From Desulfocapsa sp. (lineage in GTDB: Bacteria > Desulfobacterota > Desulfobulbia > Desulfobulbales > Desulfocapsaceae), in NCBI GenBank assembly GCA_030145625.1, contig JAQYVF010000016.1, positions 1 to 64,000 of the forward strand: DNA of 64,000 nt. Reading direction: 5' to 3'. A program made the position numbers and the translations under genes. Positions 26,848 to 37,111 of this stretch are shown here, one piece after another. The stretch's first letter is position 1. Each line of letters starts with the position of its first letter. The notes beneath the pieces were generated by a model that saw only the letters and a list, made by a program, of their open reading frames with translations, did no database searches and was not told where the DNA came from.

Positions 26848-27318
26848 AAAACCTTCCAAACTTTTTAAAATTCAGCATTTTAACCTGCGACACGTGCCCA
26901 CTGCATTATCTCAGTGTAGTGTAGCATCAACCTATTTGAATCAGAAAGAAAAAATCCACCAAGACCATCAACCACGTATCTTTTTTTTAAAAAATATTCA
27001 TATTTGTCTACAGTCACTCCTGAACGCATAAGGACTAAACTGGTTTTCCAGGTACCTGAAATGAAAAGAAGCCCCTGCTTTCCGGGCAAAAACTTTATTC
27101 ACCTTCCCCAGATTCTTTTCCACTTTTTTTATCTCATCGACGTTCGTTGCTTGACAGAATATTTTTTTTTAAGTATTTTTAATGATTTTTCGACAATATT
27201 TTTTCTGCTTTGGCCTAAATAATCTAAACTCAACTGCCAAACAGAAAGAAATAAATATTTTTATCAACTAAAATTCAAAGAGTTACCTCCAATTCGGTAA
27301 CAATGGCGATCACCTGAT
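26848..27318. other. Intergenic region between divergent genes
   Basis: About 470 bases with no gene. It contains the ffh promoter at 27151-27179 and a small inverted repeat, GTTACC-N8-GGTAAC (27281-27300), just before the ffh start. Long T- and A-runs are common. No promoter for the leftward cyclase gene stands out. Confidence 0.4.
27151..27179 (+). promoter_or_regulatory. Sigma-70 promoter for the ffh operon
   Basis: TTGACA (27151-27156), 17-base T-rich spacer, TATTTT (27174-27179). The -35 box is perfect and the -10 box has two mismatches. The leader to the ffh ATG would be about 130 bases. Confidence 0.55.
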
Positions 27319-28671
27319 ATGTTTGACAATCTGACAGACCGGCTGGAAGAAGTATTCAAGAAACTTCGTGGCACCGGAAAACTAACCGAAGAGAATATCC
27401 AGGAATCCATGCGCGAAGTTCGCATGGCCCTTCTCGAGGCAGATGTCAACTTCCAGGTCGTCAAGCAGTTCATCGCCAATATAACAGAAAAATCAGTTGG
27501 ACTTGAGGTAGGCAAAGCCCTTTCACCAGGACAGCAGATCATCAAAGTGGTTCACGATGAACTCGTTGAACTCCTCGGTGGAAACACTGAACAGATTCGC
27601 CTTGATGGACGCCAACCGGTAACAATCATGATGGCAGGACTCCAGGGATCTGGTAAGACTACCACCTCCGGTAAGCTTGCAAAAATGCTGAAAGCTAAAG
27701 GGAGAAAACCCTACCTGGTCCCTGCAGATGTCTATCGTCCTGCAGCCATTGAACAGCTTCAGGTACTTGGAGATCAACTGGGAATTCCAGTTCATCCTTC
27801 TACCACGGATATCAAACCGGTGGTAATCTGTCGTCAGGCCATGGAAGCAGCCGACAAAAACGGCTATGACACCCTGATCTTTGATACAGCCGGCCGGCTG
27901 CACGTAGATGAAGAGCTCATGAGCGAACTCAAAGACATACAGAGTTCCATTCAGCTCTCAGAGGTCCTCTTTGTAGCCGACTCCATGACCGGACAAGATG
28001 CGGTCACGGTGGCGGACAAATTTAACAAAGATCTTGAAATCAGTGGTGTGATCCTCACCAAGATGGAAGGTGATGCCAGGGGCGGCGCAGCACTCTCTAT
28101 CAAGAATGTAACAGGTAAACCCATCAAATTTGTGGGTATCGGTGAAGGCCTTGACGCTCTGGAAGTATTCCACCCCGACCGTATGGCCTCCAGAATTCTC
28201 GGTATGGGTGACGTTCTCACCCTTATCGAAAAGGCAGAAGCGGTCGTTGACAAACAAGAGGCCGACAAACTCGCCAAAAAACTGAGACAGTCCACTTTTA
28301 CCTTAGAAGATTTTCTGGGGCAGATCCAACAGATCAAAAAGATGGGCTCTCTGGACCAGATTCTCGGTATGATTCCTGGAATCAACAAACTCAAACAGCT
28401 TAAAGACGCTCCTAAACCTGACGAAAAGGAACTGGCCAAGACAGAGGCCATCATCCGCTCCATGACCAGGAAGGAACGACAGAACCACAAGATCATCAAC
28501 GGAAGCCGGAGACAGCGTATCGCTGCCGGCTCCGGAACCTCGGTCTCGGATGTGAACCGCGTTATCAAGAGTTACGCGGCCATGCTCAAGATGATGAAAA
28601 AGATGCGAGGAAAACCCGGTCTCGTCACCGGTAAAAAACGACGTAAAATGCCTAAGGGCATGAGAAGATAA
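27319..28671 (+). CDS. ffh: Signal recognition particle protein Ffh
   Basis: 450 aa. The N domain (MFDNLTDRLEEVFKKLRGTG, with ALLEADVNF) is followed by the G domain with P-loop GLQGSGKTT (about 106-114), DTAGR (about 190) and TKMEGDARGG, and by the methionine-rich M domain ending in MKKMRGK. Ffh binds signal sequences and SRP RNA and delivers ribosomes to FtsY at the membrane. It heads the classic ribosome/tRNA operon ffh-rpsP-khpA-rimM-trmD-rplS. Confidence 0.97.
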   Translation: MFDNLTDRLEEVFKKLRGTGKLTEENIQESMREVRMALLEADVNFQVVKQFIANITEKSVGLEVGKALSPGQQIIKVVHDELVELLGGNTEQIRLDGRQPVTIMMAGLQGSGKTTTSGKLAKMLKAKGRKPYLVPADVYRPAAIEQLQVLGDQLGIPVHPSTTDIKPVVICRQAMEAADKNGYDTLIFDTAGRLHVDEELMSELKDIQSSIQLSEVLFVADSMTGQDAVTVADKFNKDLEISGVILTKMEGDARGGAALSIKNVTGKPIKFVGIGEGLDALEVFHPDRMASRILGMGDVLTLIEKAEAVVDKQEADKLAKKLRQSTFTLEDFLGQIQQIKKMGSLDQILGMIPGINKLKQLKDAPKPDEKELAKTEAIIRSMTRKERQNHKIINGSRRQRIAAGSGTSVSDVNRVIKSYAAMLKMMKKMRGKPGLVTGKKRRKMPKGMRR

Positions 28672-28677
28672 TAATAA

Positions 28678-28702
28678 TTTTCCAGTCCTGATGACTGGAA
28701 AA
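28678..28702 (+). promoter_or_regulatory. Hairpin between ffh and rpsP
   Basis: TTTTCCAGTC (28678-28687) pairs perfectly with GACTGGAAAA (28693-28702) around a 5-base loop. It is not followed by a T-run, so it is more likely an RNA processing or attenuation site than a full terminator. Confidence 0.45.
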
Positions 28703-28768
28703 GTTGGCATAAAGCCTGATTCACAGGACTCAAAATAAGGTCCTTATAACCCGGAGGATTTATCTGGA

Positions 28769-29014
28769 ATGGCAGTTCGAATTCGTTTAACCAGACTTGG
28801 CAGGAAGAAAAAACCATTCTATCGTATCGTTGTTGCTGACAGTCAGTGCAAGCGTGATGGTAAATTTCTAGACGTAGTCGGCACTTACGATCCTCTTCAG
28901 GATCCAGTCGTTGTTGTTATTAATGACGAAAAACTCCAGGATTGGCTGGGAAGAGGTGCCCTGCCTACTACAACGGTGAAGAGCATTTTGAAAAAAGCTC
29001 CGGTTACCGAGTAA
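28769..29014 (+). CDS. rpsP: 30S ribosomal protein S16
   Basis: 81 aa. The N-terminus MAVRIRLTRLGRKKKPFYRI and the segment FLDVVGTYDPL are diagnostic for bS16, which helps fold the 5' domain of 16S rRNA. CGGAGG lies upstream of the ATG. It is followed after 6 bases by khpA, as in most bacteria that keep this operon. Confidence 0.98.
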   Translation: MAVRIRLTRLGRKKKPFYRIVVADSQCKRDGKFLDVVGTYDPLQDPVVVVINDEKLQDWLGRGALPTTTVKSILKKAPVTE

Positions 29015-29020
29015 TAGACT

Positions 29021-29251
29021 ATGCAGGAACTGATCACTTTTATTGCCCGATCACTGGTTGACAATCCTGATGGTGTGCAGGTAACTGTCACTGAAGAAGA
29101 TGATACTGTAATTGTTGACTTGGCTGTCGACAAGGATGACCTTGGAAAAGTGATCGGAAAGCAGGGCAGAACAGCACGGGCCATGCGGTCCCTTCTCTCT
29201 GCTACTGCCGGAAAGGATAACAAAAAGTCTCGTCTCAATATCTTGGAATAA
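29021..29251 (+). CDS. khpA: KH-domain RNA-binding protein KhpA
   Basis: 76 aa, a single KH domain with the GKVIGKQGRTARAMRSLL loop-helix motif that contacts RNA. The ordering rpsP-khpA-rimM is conserved widely. KhpA is a small RNA chaperone of ribosome and sRNA biology, often paired with KhpB (not in the window). Confidence 0.93.
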   Translation: MQELITFIARSLVDNPDGVQVTVTEEDDTVIVDLAVDKDDLGKVIGKQGRTARAMRSLLSATAGKDNKKSRLNILE

Positions 29252-29262
29252 GATTCAGAAAA

Positions 29263-29814
29263 ATGACAGACAGATTTTCCTTTCCGACAGATAAATATGT
29301 ACTGATCGGAAAAATCACCAAAGCCCATGGATTAAAGGGTGAAGTGAAGATTTCGAGCTTTTCCGGTCAGCCGCAAAATATTAAACAGTACAGGCAGCTT
29401 GTTCTGATCTCAGAACAGGGGGAAATAACGGCACCTTTCACCGTCGCAAGTTCACGGGCTGGAAACAAGGAGGCCATTGTCGTTATTGAGGGTATTACTG
29501 ACCGCAACCATGCAGAGGATCTCTGCGGATATGGTGTCCTTGTACGTAAAGACGAACTTCCGCAGCTCCATGGAGATGAATTCTATCTCCATGAACTGGA
29601 AGGACTGCGTGTCACCTGTGAAGACGGGCATTATCTGGGCAGAGTCCACTCCTTTCTCGACAATGGAGCTCAGGACATTCTTGTTGTCAGGGAAGGAAAA
29701 AACGAGTTTTTGATCCCTCTCATTCCCAGCATGATTGTTGAGCGTAATAAAGAAGGGATGATAATTGCACCGCCGCCTGGATTAATTGACATGAACAGTG
29801 GCGAGAAGGGATAG
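29263..29814 (+). CDS. rimM: 16S rRNA maturation factor RimM
   Basis: 183 aa. The N-terminal RimM domain ([18 protein letters not shown]) and the C-terminal PRC-barrel ([13 protein letters not shown], then [10 protein letters not shown]) are in the family order. RimM binds ribosomal protein S19 and helps mature the 30S head. It lies between khpA and trmD as expected. Confidence 0.96.
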   Translation: MTDRFSFPTDKYVLIGKITKAHGLKGEVKISSFSGQPQNIKQYRQLVLISEQGEITAPFTVASSRAGNKEAIVVIEGITDRNHAEDLCGYGVLVRKDELPQLHGDEFYLHELEGLRVTCEDGHYLGRVHSFLDNGAQDILVVREGKNEFLIPLIPSMIVERNKEGMIIAPPPGLIDMNSGEKG

Positions 29815-29828
29815 GAACAGATTACCCT

Positions 29829-30587
29829 GTGATTTTTGACATACTGACCATCTTCCCTGATTTGCTTGAGTCACCTTTGAATGAATCCATCATTCGCCGG
29901 GCGAGACAAGCGGGACAGGTTCGGATAGAGGTTACCAATATCCGTGATTTTGCTGAAGATAAGCACTCCATGACCGACGACAGGCCTTTTGGAGGTGGTG
30001 AGGGAATGGTCATGAAGCCGGAACCGCTGACTGCAGCATTGCAATCGGTCAGAGCAGAAAACGGCGTCGGCCGCGTAATCCTGCTGAGTCCCCAGGGACG
30101 GCAATACAGTCAGGAAGTTGCTAGAGAGCTGAGCAAAGAAGAGCACCTCATTTTTGTCTGCGGACGCTATGAGGGAGTAGACGAAAGATTTAGAGCAGCC
30201 GAAGTGGAAGACGAAATATCAATTGGCGACTACATTCTCACTGGTGGAGAACTGGCAGCCATGGTCATCATCGATTCCATCACCAGACTGTTGCCAGGAG
30301 TTCTCGGATGTGCTGACTCTGCTGAAAAAGATACATTCAGCAGACAGCTGCTTAAACATCCGCAGTACACCAGGCCGAGAGAATTTGCAGGCCAGGAGGT
30401 TCCGGAGATACTGCTTTCCGGAGACCACGAACGAATCGATCAATATCGTTTTCTTGAGTCTGTTTGCAGAACCATGGAGCGCCGTCCAGACCTCCTGCAA
30501 AAAGAGTTGTTCAGCAAGACTGAGATTAAATTTCTCAAAAAACATCAACTCTACGACAAGATAAAAATGTTGCAGAAGGAACAATGA
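29829..30587 (+). CDS. trmD: tRNA (guanine37-N1)-methyltransferase TrmD
   Basis: 252 aa starting with GTG at 29829 ([20 protein letters not shown]). The trefoil-knot SAM site is visible as [13 protein letters not shown] and [14 protein letters not shown]. The enzyme methylates G37 of tRNAs reading codons that start with C and prevents frameshifting. Its stop overlaps the start of the next gene by 4 bases. Confidence 0.96.
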   Translation: MIFDILTIFPDLLESPLNESIIRRARQAGQVRIEVTNIRDFAEDKHSMTDDRPFGGGEGMVMKPEPLTAALQSVRAENGVGRVILLSPQGRQYSQEVARELSKEEHLIFVCGRYEGVDERFRAAEVEDEISIGDYILTGGELAAMVIIDSITRLLPGVLGCADSAEKDTFSRQLLKHPQYTRPREFAGQEVPEILLSGDHERIDQYRFLESVCRTMERRPDLLQKELFSKTEIKFLKKHQLYDKIKMLQKEQ

Positions 30588-31162
30588 GCTTGAGCAAGAG
30601 TGGTATAGACATTGTTCTTGTTCACCACCCGGTGATCAATAAAGTTGGAGAGACTATCGGCTCAGCCGTCACTAATCTTGATCTCCATGATATTGCCCGG
30701 GCTGCAAAGACTTTTGGTATCGACAACTACTACATTGTCACACCATACACAGACCAGCAGGGACTGGTCGATGAAATACTGGAACATTGGAAAAACGGTC
30801 ATGGGGCAAGCTACAACCCTGCCCGAAAAGAGGCGCTGGAACTGGTAAGCGTAGCAGACAGCCTGGAAACTGTCATCGACAGGATCACTACCAGGCGCGG
30901 AAGCAAACCTCTGCTGCTTACTACCAGTGCCCAGAAACAAAATAAAAGCTTGAGTTACGAGGAAGTCCGAGGCAAAATCAAGGAAAGAGAAGCAATTCTT
31001 CTCCTCTTTGGTACAGCACACGGCATGGCCCCGCAGGTCATGGAAATGGCAGATTACACCCTGCCGCCTGTGGGAGGCAACACAGGATATAATCATCTCT
31101 CCGTACGCTCAGCCGTTTCGATCATACTTGATCGACTGCTAGGCAACCGGGAAGAAATTTAA
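30584..31162 (+). CDS. SAM-dependent RNA methyltransferase (PF09936 type)
   Basis: 192 aa. The N-terminus [20 protein letters not shown], the middle [15 protein letters not shown] and the C-terminal [15 protein letters not shown] with [19 protein letters not shown] match the SPOUT-like Methyltrn_RNA_4 family, which usually follows trmD or is fused to it. The RNA target is not established. The ATG overlaps the trmD stop, so the two are translationally coupled. Confidence 0.88.
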   Translation: MSLSKSGIDIVLVHHPVINKVGETIGSAVTNLDLHDIARAAKTFGIDNYYIVTPYTDQQGLVDEILEHWKNGHGASYNPARKEALELVSVADSLETVIDRITTRRGSKPLLLTTSAQKQNKSLSYEEVRGKIKEREAILLLFGTAHGMAPQVMEMADYTLPPVGGNTGYNHLSVRSAVSIILDRLLGNREEI

Positions 31163-31309
31163 TTTAAATAAGTAAAAGAATAACCAGGTCGTTAACGACT
31201 TAAAATCTCAGTTGGTTTAATAAAACGCTCCACCTGCAAGCAGATGACGTGTTTTACAACACCATCAGGAATAAATAAGCACCATAACCGACAAACAACG
31301 GAAAATACC

Positions 31310-31663
31310 ATGAGCACAATTATCGACAGAATAGAAATGGAACAGATGCGTCAGGATCATCCGGATTTTCGCCCGGGTGACTCCGTAAAGGTTTACATTC
31401 GTATCATTGAGGGAAGTAAAGAACGTGTCCAGATTTTTCAGGGCGTGGTTATCAAACGCAAAAAAGGTCTAATGGGCGCTTCTTATAGCGTTCGTAAAAT
31501 TTCCCATGGCGTTGGCGTAGAAAAGACCTTTGCCCTGCACAATCCACGTATTGAGAAGATCGAGGTCATCAGTCGCGGTCGAGTCCGTCGCTCACGCCTC
31601 TACTACCTGCGCGACAGACGTGGTAAAGCTGCACGTATCCGCGAGCGCGGTCTTGTCCGCTGA
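31310..31663 (+). CDS. rplS: 50S ribosomal protein L19
   Basis: 117 aa from ATG 31310, which gives the standard [14 protein letters not shown] start; upstream in-frame residues do not fit the family. [20 protein letters not shown] and [10 protein letters not shown] are diagnostic. The 148-base gap before it contains the palindrome GTCGTTAACGAC (31190-31201) and the complementary pairs AAAACG/TGTTTT and CTGC/GCAG (about 31221-31256), which could form a leader structure controlling L19. The leader idea is inference. Confidence 0.97.
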   Translation: MSTIIDRIEMEQMRQDHPDFRPGDSVKVYIRIIEGSKERVQIFQGVVIKRKKGLMGASYSVRKISHGVGVEKTFALHNPRIEKIEVISRGRVRRSRLYYLRDRRGKAARIRERGLVR

Positions 31664-32342
31664 TCAACAGCACACTGCTTTATCCCAGGCACGGATAGAA
31701 GAAATTCTCTCCGTGCCTGCCTCTTCTCAAGAAGACAATTTTGAGCTTGAACGTAACCTGAAGCAACAGGCATACTCTGTTGTTGCAGGTCTCGACGAAG
31801 TTGGCAGAGGACCTCTAGCCGGGCCTGTGGTTGCTGCCGCCGTCATCCTGCCCGAAGAATGCCAGCACTCCCTTTTTCTCGACTCAAAGAAACTCTCTGC
31901 CAAAAAGAGAGAACTACTCTTTACCCACCTCCACGAAATACCGGCCCGTATTGGCATTGGCTCAGTCTCCCATCAGACCATAGACAGGATTAATATCCTT
32001 CAGGCCTCACTATTGGCCATGCAACGTGCTGTTGAGGACTTGATAGAACAATGTTATCCTCCTGACTTCCTTCTGGTAGACGGGAAATTTCCTATCCCGT
32101 CAGTAATCCCACAACAGCCGATGATAAAAGGAGAAAACCGTTCTGCATCCATTGCCGCAGCCTCCATTGTTGCCAAGGTAACCCGAGATCGCCTGATGGC
32201 TGATCTCCATGAACAATTTCCCTGCTATAATTTTAAATGCAACAAAGGCTACCCGACCAAGGAGCATCGACAGGCCGTGAAAGATCATGGAATTTGTCCC
32301 CATCATCGCCTGAGCTTTAAAGGGGTGAAAGAGTTTGTCTGA
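31653..32342 (+). CDS. rnhB: Ribonuclease HII
   Basis: About 229 aa. The catalytic core is clear: [20 protein letters not shown] (first acidic pair), [22 protein letters not shown] and [19 protein letters not shown]. The enzyme cuts RNA in RNA-DNA hybrids and removes single ribonucleotides. The start is uncertain: TTG 31653 overlaps the rplS stop by 11 bases and follows GAGCGCGG; GTG 31713 is the alternative. The reading frame extends upstream inside rplS, but that part is not homologous. Confidence 0.92.
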   Translation: MSADQQHTALSQARIEEILSVPASSQEDNFELERNLKQQAYSVVAGLDEVGRGPLAGPVVAAAVILPEECQHSLFLDSKKLSAKKRELLFTHLHEIPARIGIGSVSHQTIDRINILQASLLAMQRAVEDLIEQCYPPDFLLVDGKFPIPSVIPQQPMIKGENRSASIAAASIVAKVTRDRLMADLHEQFPCYNFKCNKGYPTKEHRQAVKDHGICPHHRLSFKGVKEFV

Positions 32343-32712
32343 TGCACGCATCAATCTGGGTAAACAGGGTGAAGATCTTGCGGCCCAGCATCTCAAGAAA
32401 ATGGGTCTTACTATCCTTGCACGAAATTACAGGCAAAAAACAGGAGAAATTGATATCATAGCTCGTGATAAAAATTGCCTTGTCTTTGTCGAGGTTAAAA
32501 CACGGAAGAGCCTGCGCTTTGGTCAACCTTTTGAGGCGGTAACTCAAAAAAAACAGGCCCAGCTCTCAAAGGTGGCCCTTGACTACCTCAGTCGCAATAA
32601 ACTCCTTGACCAGTCAGCCCGTTTTGATGTTATTTCCATACTGCTTCCGGATAACGGCAAAGTTGCCATTGAACATCTCCCCAACTGTTTTGAACCTGTC
32701 TCCTACTTTTAA
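32335..32712 (+). CDS. yraN: YraN-family (UPF0102) putative nuclease
   Basis: 125 aa starting with TTG at 32335, overlapping the rnhB stop by 8 bases. LGKQGEDLAAQHLKKMGLTI, the GEIDIIARD strand and LVFVEVKTRKSLRFGQP give the PD-(D/E)XK-like nuclease fold (E-ID..EVK). It is usually found next to rnhB, as here. The cellular substrate is not known. Confidence 0.92.
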   Translation: MSDARINLGKQGEDLAAQHLKKMGLTILARNYRQKTGEIDIIARDKNCLVFVEVKTRKSLRFGQPFEAVTQKKQAQLSKVALDYLSRNKLLDQSARFDVISILLPDNGKVAIEHLPNCFEPVSYF

Positions 32713-32890
32713 TGGTTCTAATAACGTCAGGTTTTGACTAAAAAAACATAAAAACGACAAATGGATATCGGAAAATGTTCTTCAATTATATGTAGGTGCA
32801 CTCATGATTCATTTCTTCATCGTAGAGTGAAACGTAAAGTCTTCACGTCCCTGAACGCTCGTTCTTCCATGTCCACCTTGTAAACAAATA

Positions 32891-33919
<1,029 letters not shown>

Positions 33920-33928
33920 GGATTTCAC

Positions 33929-34543
33929 ATGCCAGCAAACAGAACAGGCCTGCTCATCGTCTTTGAAGGAACTGATGGAACTGGTAAGTCCACCCAGCTC
34001 CAACTTCTGGCCAAGGCGCTCAAAGAAAAAGGTCTACCTGTGGTGACCACCCGGGAACCCACCGAAGGCGAATACGGCCAAAAGATTCGACAGCTCTATG
34101 CCCATCGCCACACAGTCAGCCTTGAGAAAGAACTCGACCTTTTTCTTGCAGATCGAAAAGAACATGTGGAGCAACTCCTTTCCCCCGCTCTGGAGAGCGG
34201 AAAGGTCATACTCTGTGACCGTTATTATCTTTCCACCGTTGCCTACCAGGGTGCTGCCGGACTCGATCCGCAACTCATCCTCACCCGTAATGACTTTGCC
34301 CCGGAACCGGATCTTGCCCTGCTCTTTCATGCTCCCATTCAAACCGGTGTCAATCGTATTACCCAGGGACGCGGAGAAGAACTAAATGACTTTGAAAAAG
34401 AGGACTATCTCCACCAGGTAGCCTCAATGTTTGCACAAATGAAACTTCCCTTCATTCGTAGAATCGATGCGGCTCGTACTATCGAGGCCATTCACTCTGA
34501 TGTCCTTGGTCTTGTTCAACCTCTTCTTGAGAAACTGCAATGA
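33929..34543 (+). CDS. tmk: Thymidylate kinase
   Basis: 204 aa. P-loop EGTDGTGKS (13-21), the DR(Y/H) motif as CDRYYLSTVAYQGAA and the substrate segment TREPTEG are all present. It phosphorylates dTMP to dTDP with ATP. The TGA overlaps the ATG of the TPR lipoprotein gene (ATGA). Confidence 0.96.
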   Translation: MPANRTGLLIVFEGTDGTGKSTQLQLLAKALKEKGLPVVTTREPTEGEYGQKIRQLYAHRHTVSLEKELDLFLADRKEHVEQLLSPALESGKVILCDRYYLSTVAYQGAAGLDPQLILTRNDFAPEPDLALLFHAPIQTGVNRITQGRGEELNDFEKEDYLHQVASMFAQMKLPFIRRIDAARTIEAIHSDVLGLVQPLLEKLQ

Positions 34544-36291
34544 CATCAGTATCTCGCCTTATCAGCTCCTTACTTTTCCTTCCCTGCGCCCTGCTCCTAC
34601 TCTTCACAGGATGTACCACTCATCCTCTGCCCACCCAATCAATCCAGCAGAACATTATCCTTGATGATGAGGAAACAGGAACCGGGGAAGAACAGATAGA
34701 TATATCCTGTTCCTATTTCTATTTTCTCTGGGCGAGCCATGCCGAAAACAACAAACAGTACAGTGAAGCCCAGGAAGCGTATGAAAAGGCACTGATCTGC
34801 GACCCTGACTCTCGCTACGTCCTGCGTAAGCTTCCTCTTCTGCTCATCAAGATGGGAAAATACAAGGGTGCTGCCCAGTGGCTGCGTAAGATAATTGAAG
34901 ACAATCCTGATGACATTACAGACAGACTGCTTCTCGCCCGAATTGATTTGCGCAACGGCGAAATCGAAGAAGCTGCTCAACTCTATAAAGATGTACTTCG
35001 ATTAAATCCTGAAGATGAAACCGTTCTCCTGCGCCTGGGATTTCTTTACTCACAACAAAATCGCTATAGTGATGCCGAAAAAACCTTCAAGCAGGCCCTG
35101 TCCCTGAATCAGGACTCCCTCTTTGCTCATCTTTATCTGGCACGCCTTGCTACCCAGACAGGAGATTATACAGAGGCGGCGACATGGTACGAAAAGGCAC
35201 TGGATCTCAACTGGTCTTCCGAACTGGCCCTCGAACTTGCCGAATTTTATGGAGTACTTAAAAAATATGACCACGTGGAATCCCTGTATCGATCTGTTCT
35301 GGAGATAACCCCCAATGACGAACAGGCCAGCCTTGGTTTGGTCCACACCCTGCTCCTTCAGGAACGTGAAGAAGAAGCCCTTGAGGAATTGCGACGACTA
35401 CGGGAACTCAGTGAAGAGCCGGAACAGATAGACATGCTCACCAGCCGTATCTTTCTGCGCGCCGGAAGACTTGACGAGGCAGCCAAGATCCTGGAAACCA
35501 TTGTCCAGAATGAAGAATCATCTGAAGCGGCCTATATGCTCGCTGTCATTCGTTATGAGGAAAAATCCTTTCAGGAAGCCTTGGACATTCTTGGCAAAAT
35601 AGTTCCTGATTCAGGCCCTTATCAAGACAGTGTCTCCCTGCAAGTACGTATTTTTATGGAGAAAAAACAGGAGCATCAAGCCATTGCGCTGCTCGAACAG
35701 GTATTGAGTAATGAGATAGGCAACACCCCAGCCCTTTATGCCCTTCTGGCCTCTCTCTACATGGAGCAAAACCTGATGAAAGAAGGCTACGAGATCCTGC
35801 AGAACGCTCTTGAGAGATATCCGGATAACGAACAACTCTACTTTGAATATGGCCTCCTTCTCGAACAGGACGGCAAACAGCAGCAGGCAATAGTCAGTAT
35901 GGAAAAAGTCCTGGAACTGCAGCCTAATCATGCAGAGGCCCTGAATTATATCGGATACACCTGGGCAGACAATAATATCAATCTGAAAAAGGCCCTGGAA
36001 TATATTCAAAAATCTATTGCCTTGAAACCTGACAATGGATATATCCGTGACAGCCTGGGCTGGGTCTATTTTCGTTTAGGAAAACTGGACAAGGCCATTG
36101 AAGAAATTCTTGGTGCTCTGGAGCTGGAACCGGATGACCCCCATATTTTTGAACACCTTGGTGATATCTATCGAGAACAGGGCAAAAACAACAAGGCCGG
36201 GGAAGCTTACCTGCGAGCTGCAGAACTCTTCGATACTCAAGATAAAAAAATCCGCGTGCAGGAAAAAATCAATGGACTCCAGGAAAACTAA
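34540..36291 (+). CDS. TPR-repeat lipoprotein
   Basis: 583 aa. A lipoprotein signal ends in LLLFTGC (Cys at about 25), so it is exported and lipidated. At least ten tetratricopeptide repeats follow from residue 60 to the end (for example AENNKQYSEAQEAYEKALIC, ERYPDNEQLYFEYGLLLEQD, IRDSLGWVYFRLGKLDKAIE). It is expected to be a periplasmic scaffold on the outer or inner membrane. The partner is unknown. It overlaps tmk by 4 bases and the next lipoprotein gene by 20 bases, suggesting that the two lipoproteins act together. Confidence 0.85.
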   Translation: MTSVSRLISSLLFLPCALLLLFTGCTTHPLPTQSIQQNIILDDEETGTGEEQIDISCSYFYFLWASHAENNKQYSEAQEAYEKALICDPDSRYVLRKLPLLLIKMGKYKGAAQWLRKIIEDNPDDITDRLLLARIDLRNGEIEEAAQLYKDVLRLNPEDETVLLRLGFLYSQQNRYSDAEKTFKQALSLNQDSLFAHLYLARLATQTGDYTEAATWYEKALDLNWSSELALELAEFYGVLKKYDHVESLYRSVLEITPNDEQASLGLVHTLLLQEREEEALEELRRLRELSEEPEQIDMLTSRIFLRAGRLDEAAKILETIVQNEESSEAAYMLAVIRYEEKSFQEALDILGKIVPDSGPYQDSVSLQVRIFMEKKQEHQAIALLEQVLSNEIGNTPALYALLASLYMEQNLMKEGYEILQNALERYPDNEQLYFEYGLLLEQDGKQQQAIVSMEKVLELQPNHAEALNYIGYTWADNNINLKKALEYIQKSIALKPDNGYIRDSLGWVYFRLGKLDKAIEEILGALELEPDDPHIFEHLGDIYREQGKNNKAGEAYLRAAELFDTQDKKIRVQEKINGLQEN

Positions 36292-37111
36292 AAGAGGACG
36301 GAGCAGAGCATCTCTTCTTTTAGCAGCCGTTCTTCTCAGTCTATTTTTTGGAGGGTGCGCCAGACAGCCTTGGAGCGAAAGACTTGAGGAAGAAGAGATC
36401 GTAGAGGTAGAAAAAATCGTCCATTTCATGCAGGAAGAAAGCAGATCCTGCTCCAACAGTCTTGACGCAAATGTCCTGATCTTCTGGAAGGGTCCGCTTG
36501 AAGAGTTCGCTATTGAAGGCTACCTGCAACTGCTTTCTCCCTCTTTTTTTAAATTCGTAATCAATAACCCCCTGGGTCAACCCCTTTATGCCATTTCCAG
36601 TAACGGAAAGACATTCCAATCTCTTCATATAGCGCAACAAAAACATATTCGAGGTAATATGCGCTCCCTTGTCCTCCGAAATGATTTGCCGCCCGTTCTT
36701 GTAGGTGACAACTGGTTTGCTTATCTTACCGGACGCCTTCCCGAGCGATCTGTGGAGATAGTGGAGGTAAATCGAGATTCAAGCAGTGAAACCATCTGGC
36801 TGCATCTCCCCAACCCTACTTCCTCAAGTGAAGCAGAGAAGGTCTATGTCCATCTTGACCCGGTAAAGAGACAGATCCTGGGATATTTATTGCTTGATTC
36901 AAAAGGTGAAACCCTTGCTGAAATCTCCTATGCGAAGCAGGGAGACAAGAGTGATCTTTGTACCCCCCGGAAAGAGCTAAGCATCACCGGTCTCTCCTGG
37001 GGAGCGGAGCTCAGAATTGAACTCAGGGAAATCAGAACCGACACCCAGTTTCAGGAAGATGATTTTTCTTTACCAATTCCTTCCGGGTATGCAACTCAGC
37101 TCCAACCCTGA
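36272..37111 (+). CDS. LolB-like outer-membrane lipoprotein
   Basis: 279 aa from ATG 36272 (AGGAAAA seven bases upstream); a longer frame from 36098 runs inside the TPR gene and is not used. The signal ends in LFFGGC, a good lipobox. The mature protein has a beta-rich LolB/DUF4292-like pattern (ANVLIFWKGPLEEFAIEGYL, FKFVINNPLGQPLYAISSNG, VYVHLDPVKRQILGYLL). LolB inserts lipoproteins in the outer membrane, but this protein is longer and could serve another lipid-handling role. Its stop abuts the stop of the convergent AMIN gene with no base between. Confidence 0.7.
   Translation: MDSRKTKRGRSRASLLLAAVLLSLFFGGCARQPWSERLEEEEIVEVEKIVHFMQEESRSCSNSLDANVLIFWKGPLEEFAIEGYLQLLSPSFFKFVINNPLGQPLYAISSNGKTFQSLHIAQQKHIRGNMRSLVLRNDLPPVLVGDNWFAYLTGRLPERSVEIVEVNRDSSSETIWLHLPNPTSSSEAEKVYVHLDPVKRQILGYLLLDSKGETLAEISYAKQGDKSDLCTPRKELSITGLSWGAELRIELREIRTDTQFQEDDFSLPIPSGYATQLQP

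Noticed and set aside
31190-31260. L19 leader regulatory RNA as a named family
   Set aside because: Complementary segments exist but I cannot match them to a known leader; mentioned only under rplS.
35130-35150. Sigma-54-like TGGCACGCCTTGCT
   Set aside because: The spacing between GG and GC is wrong and it lies inside a coding region.
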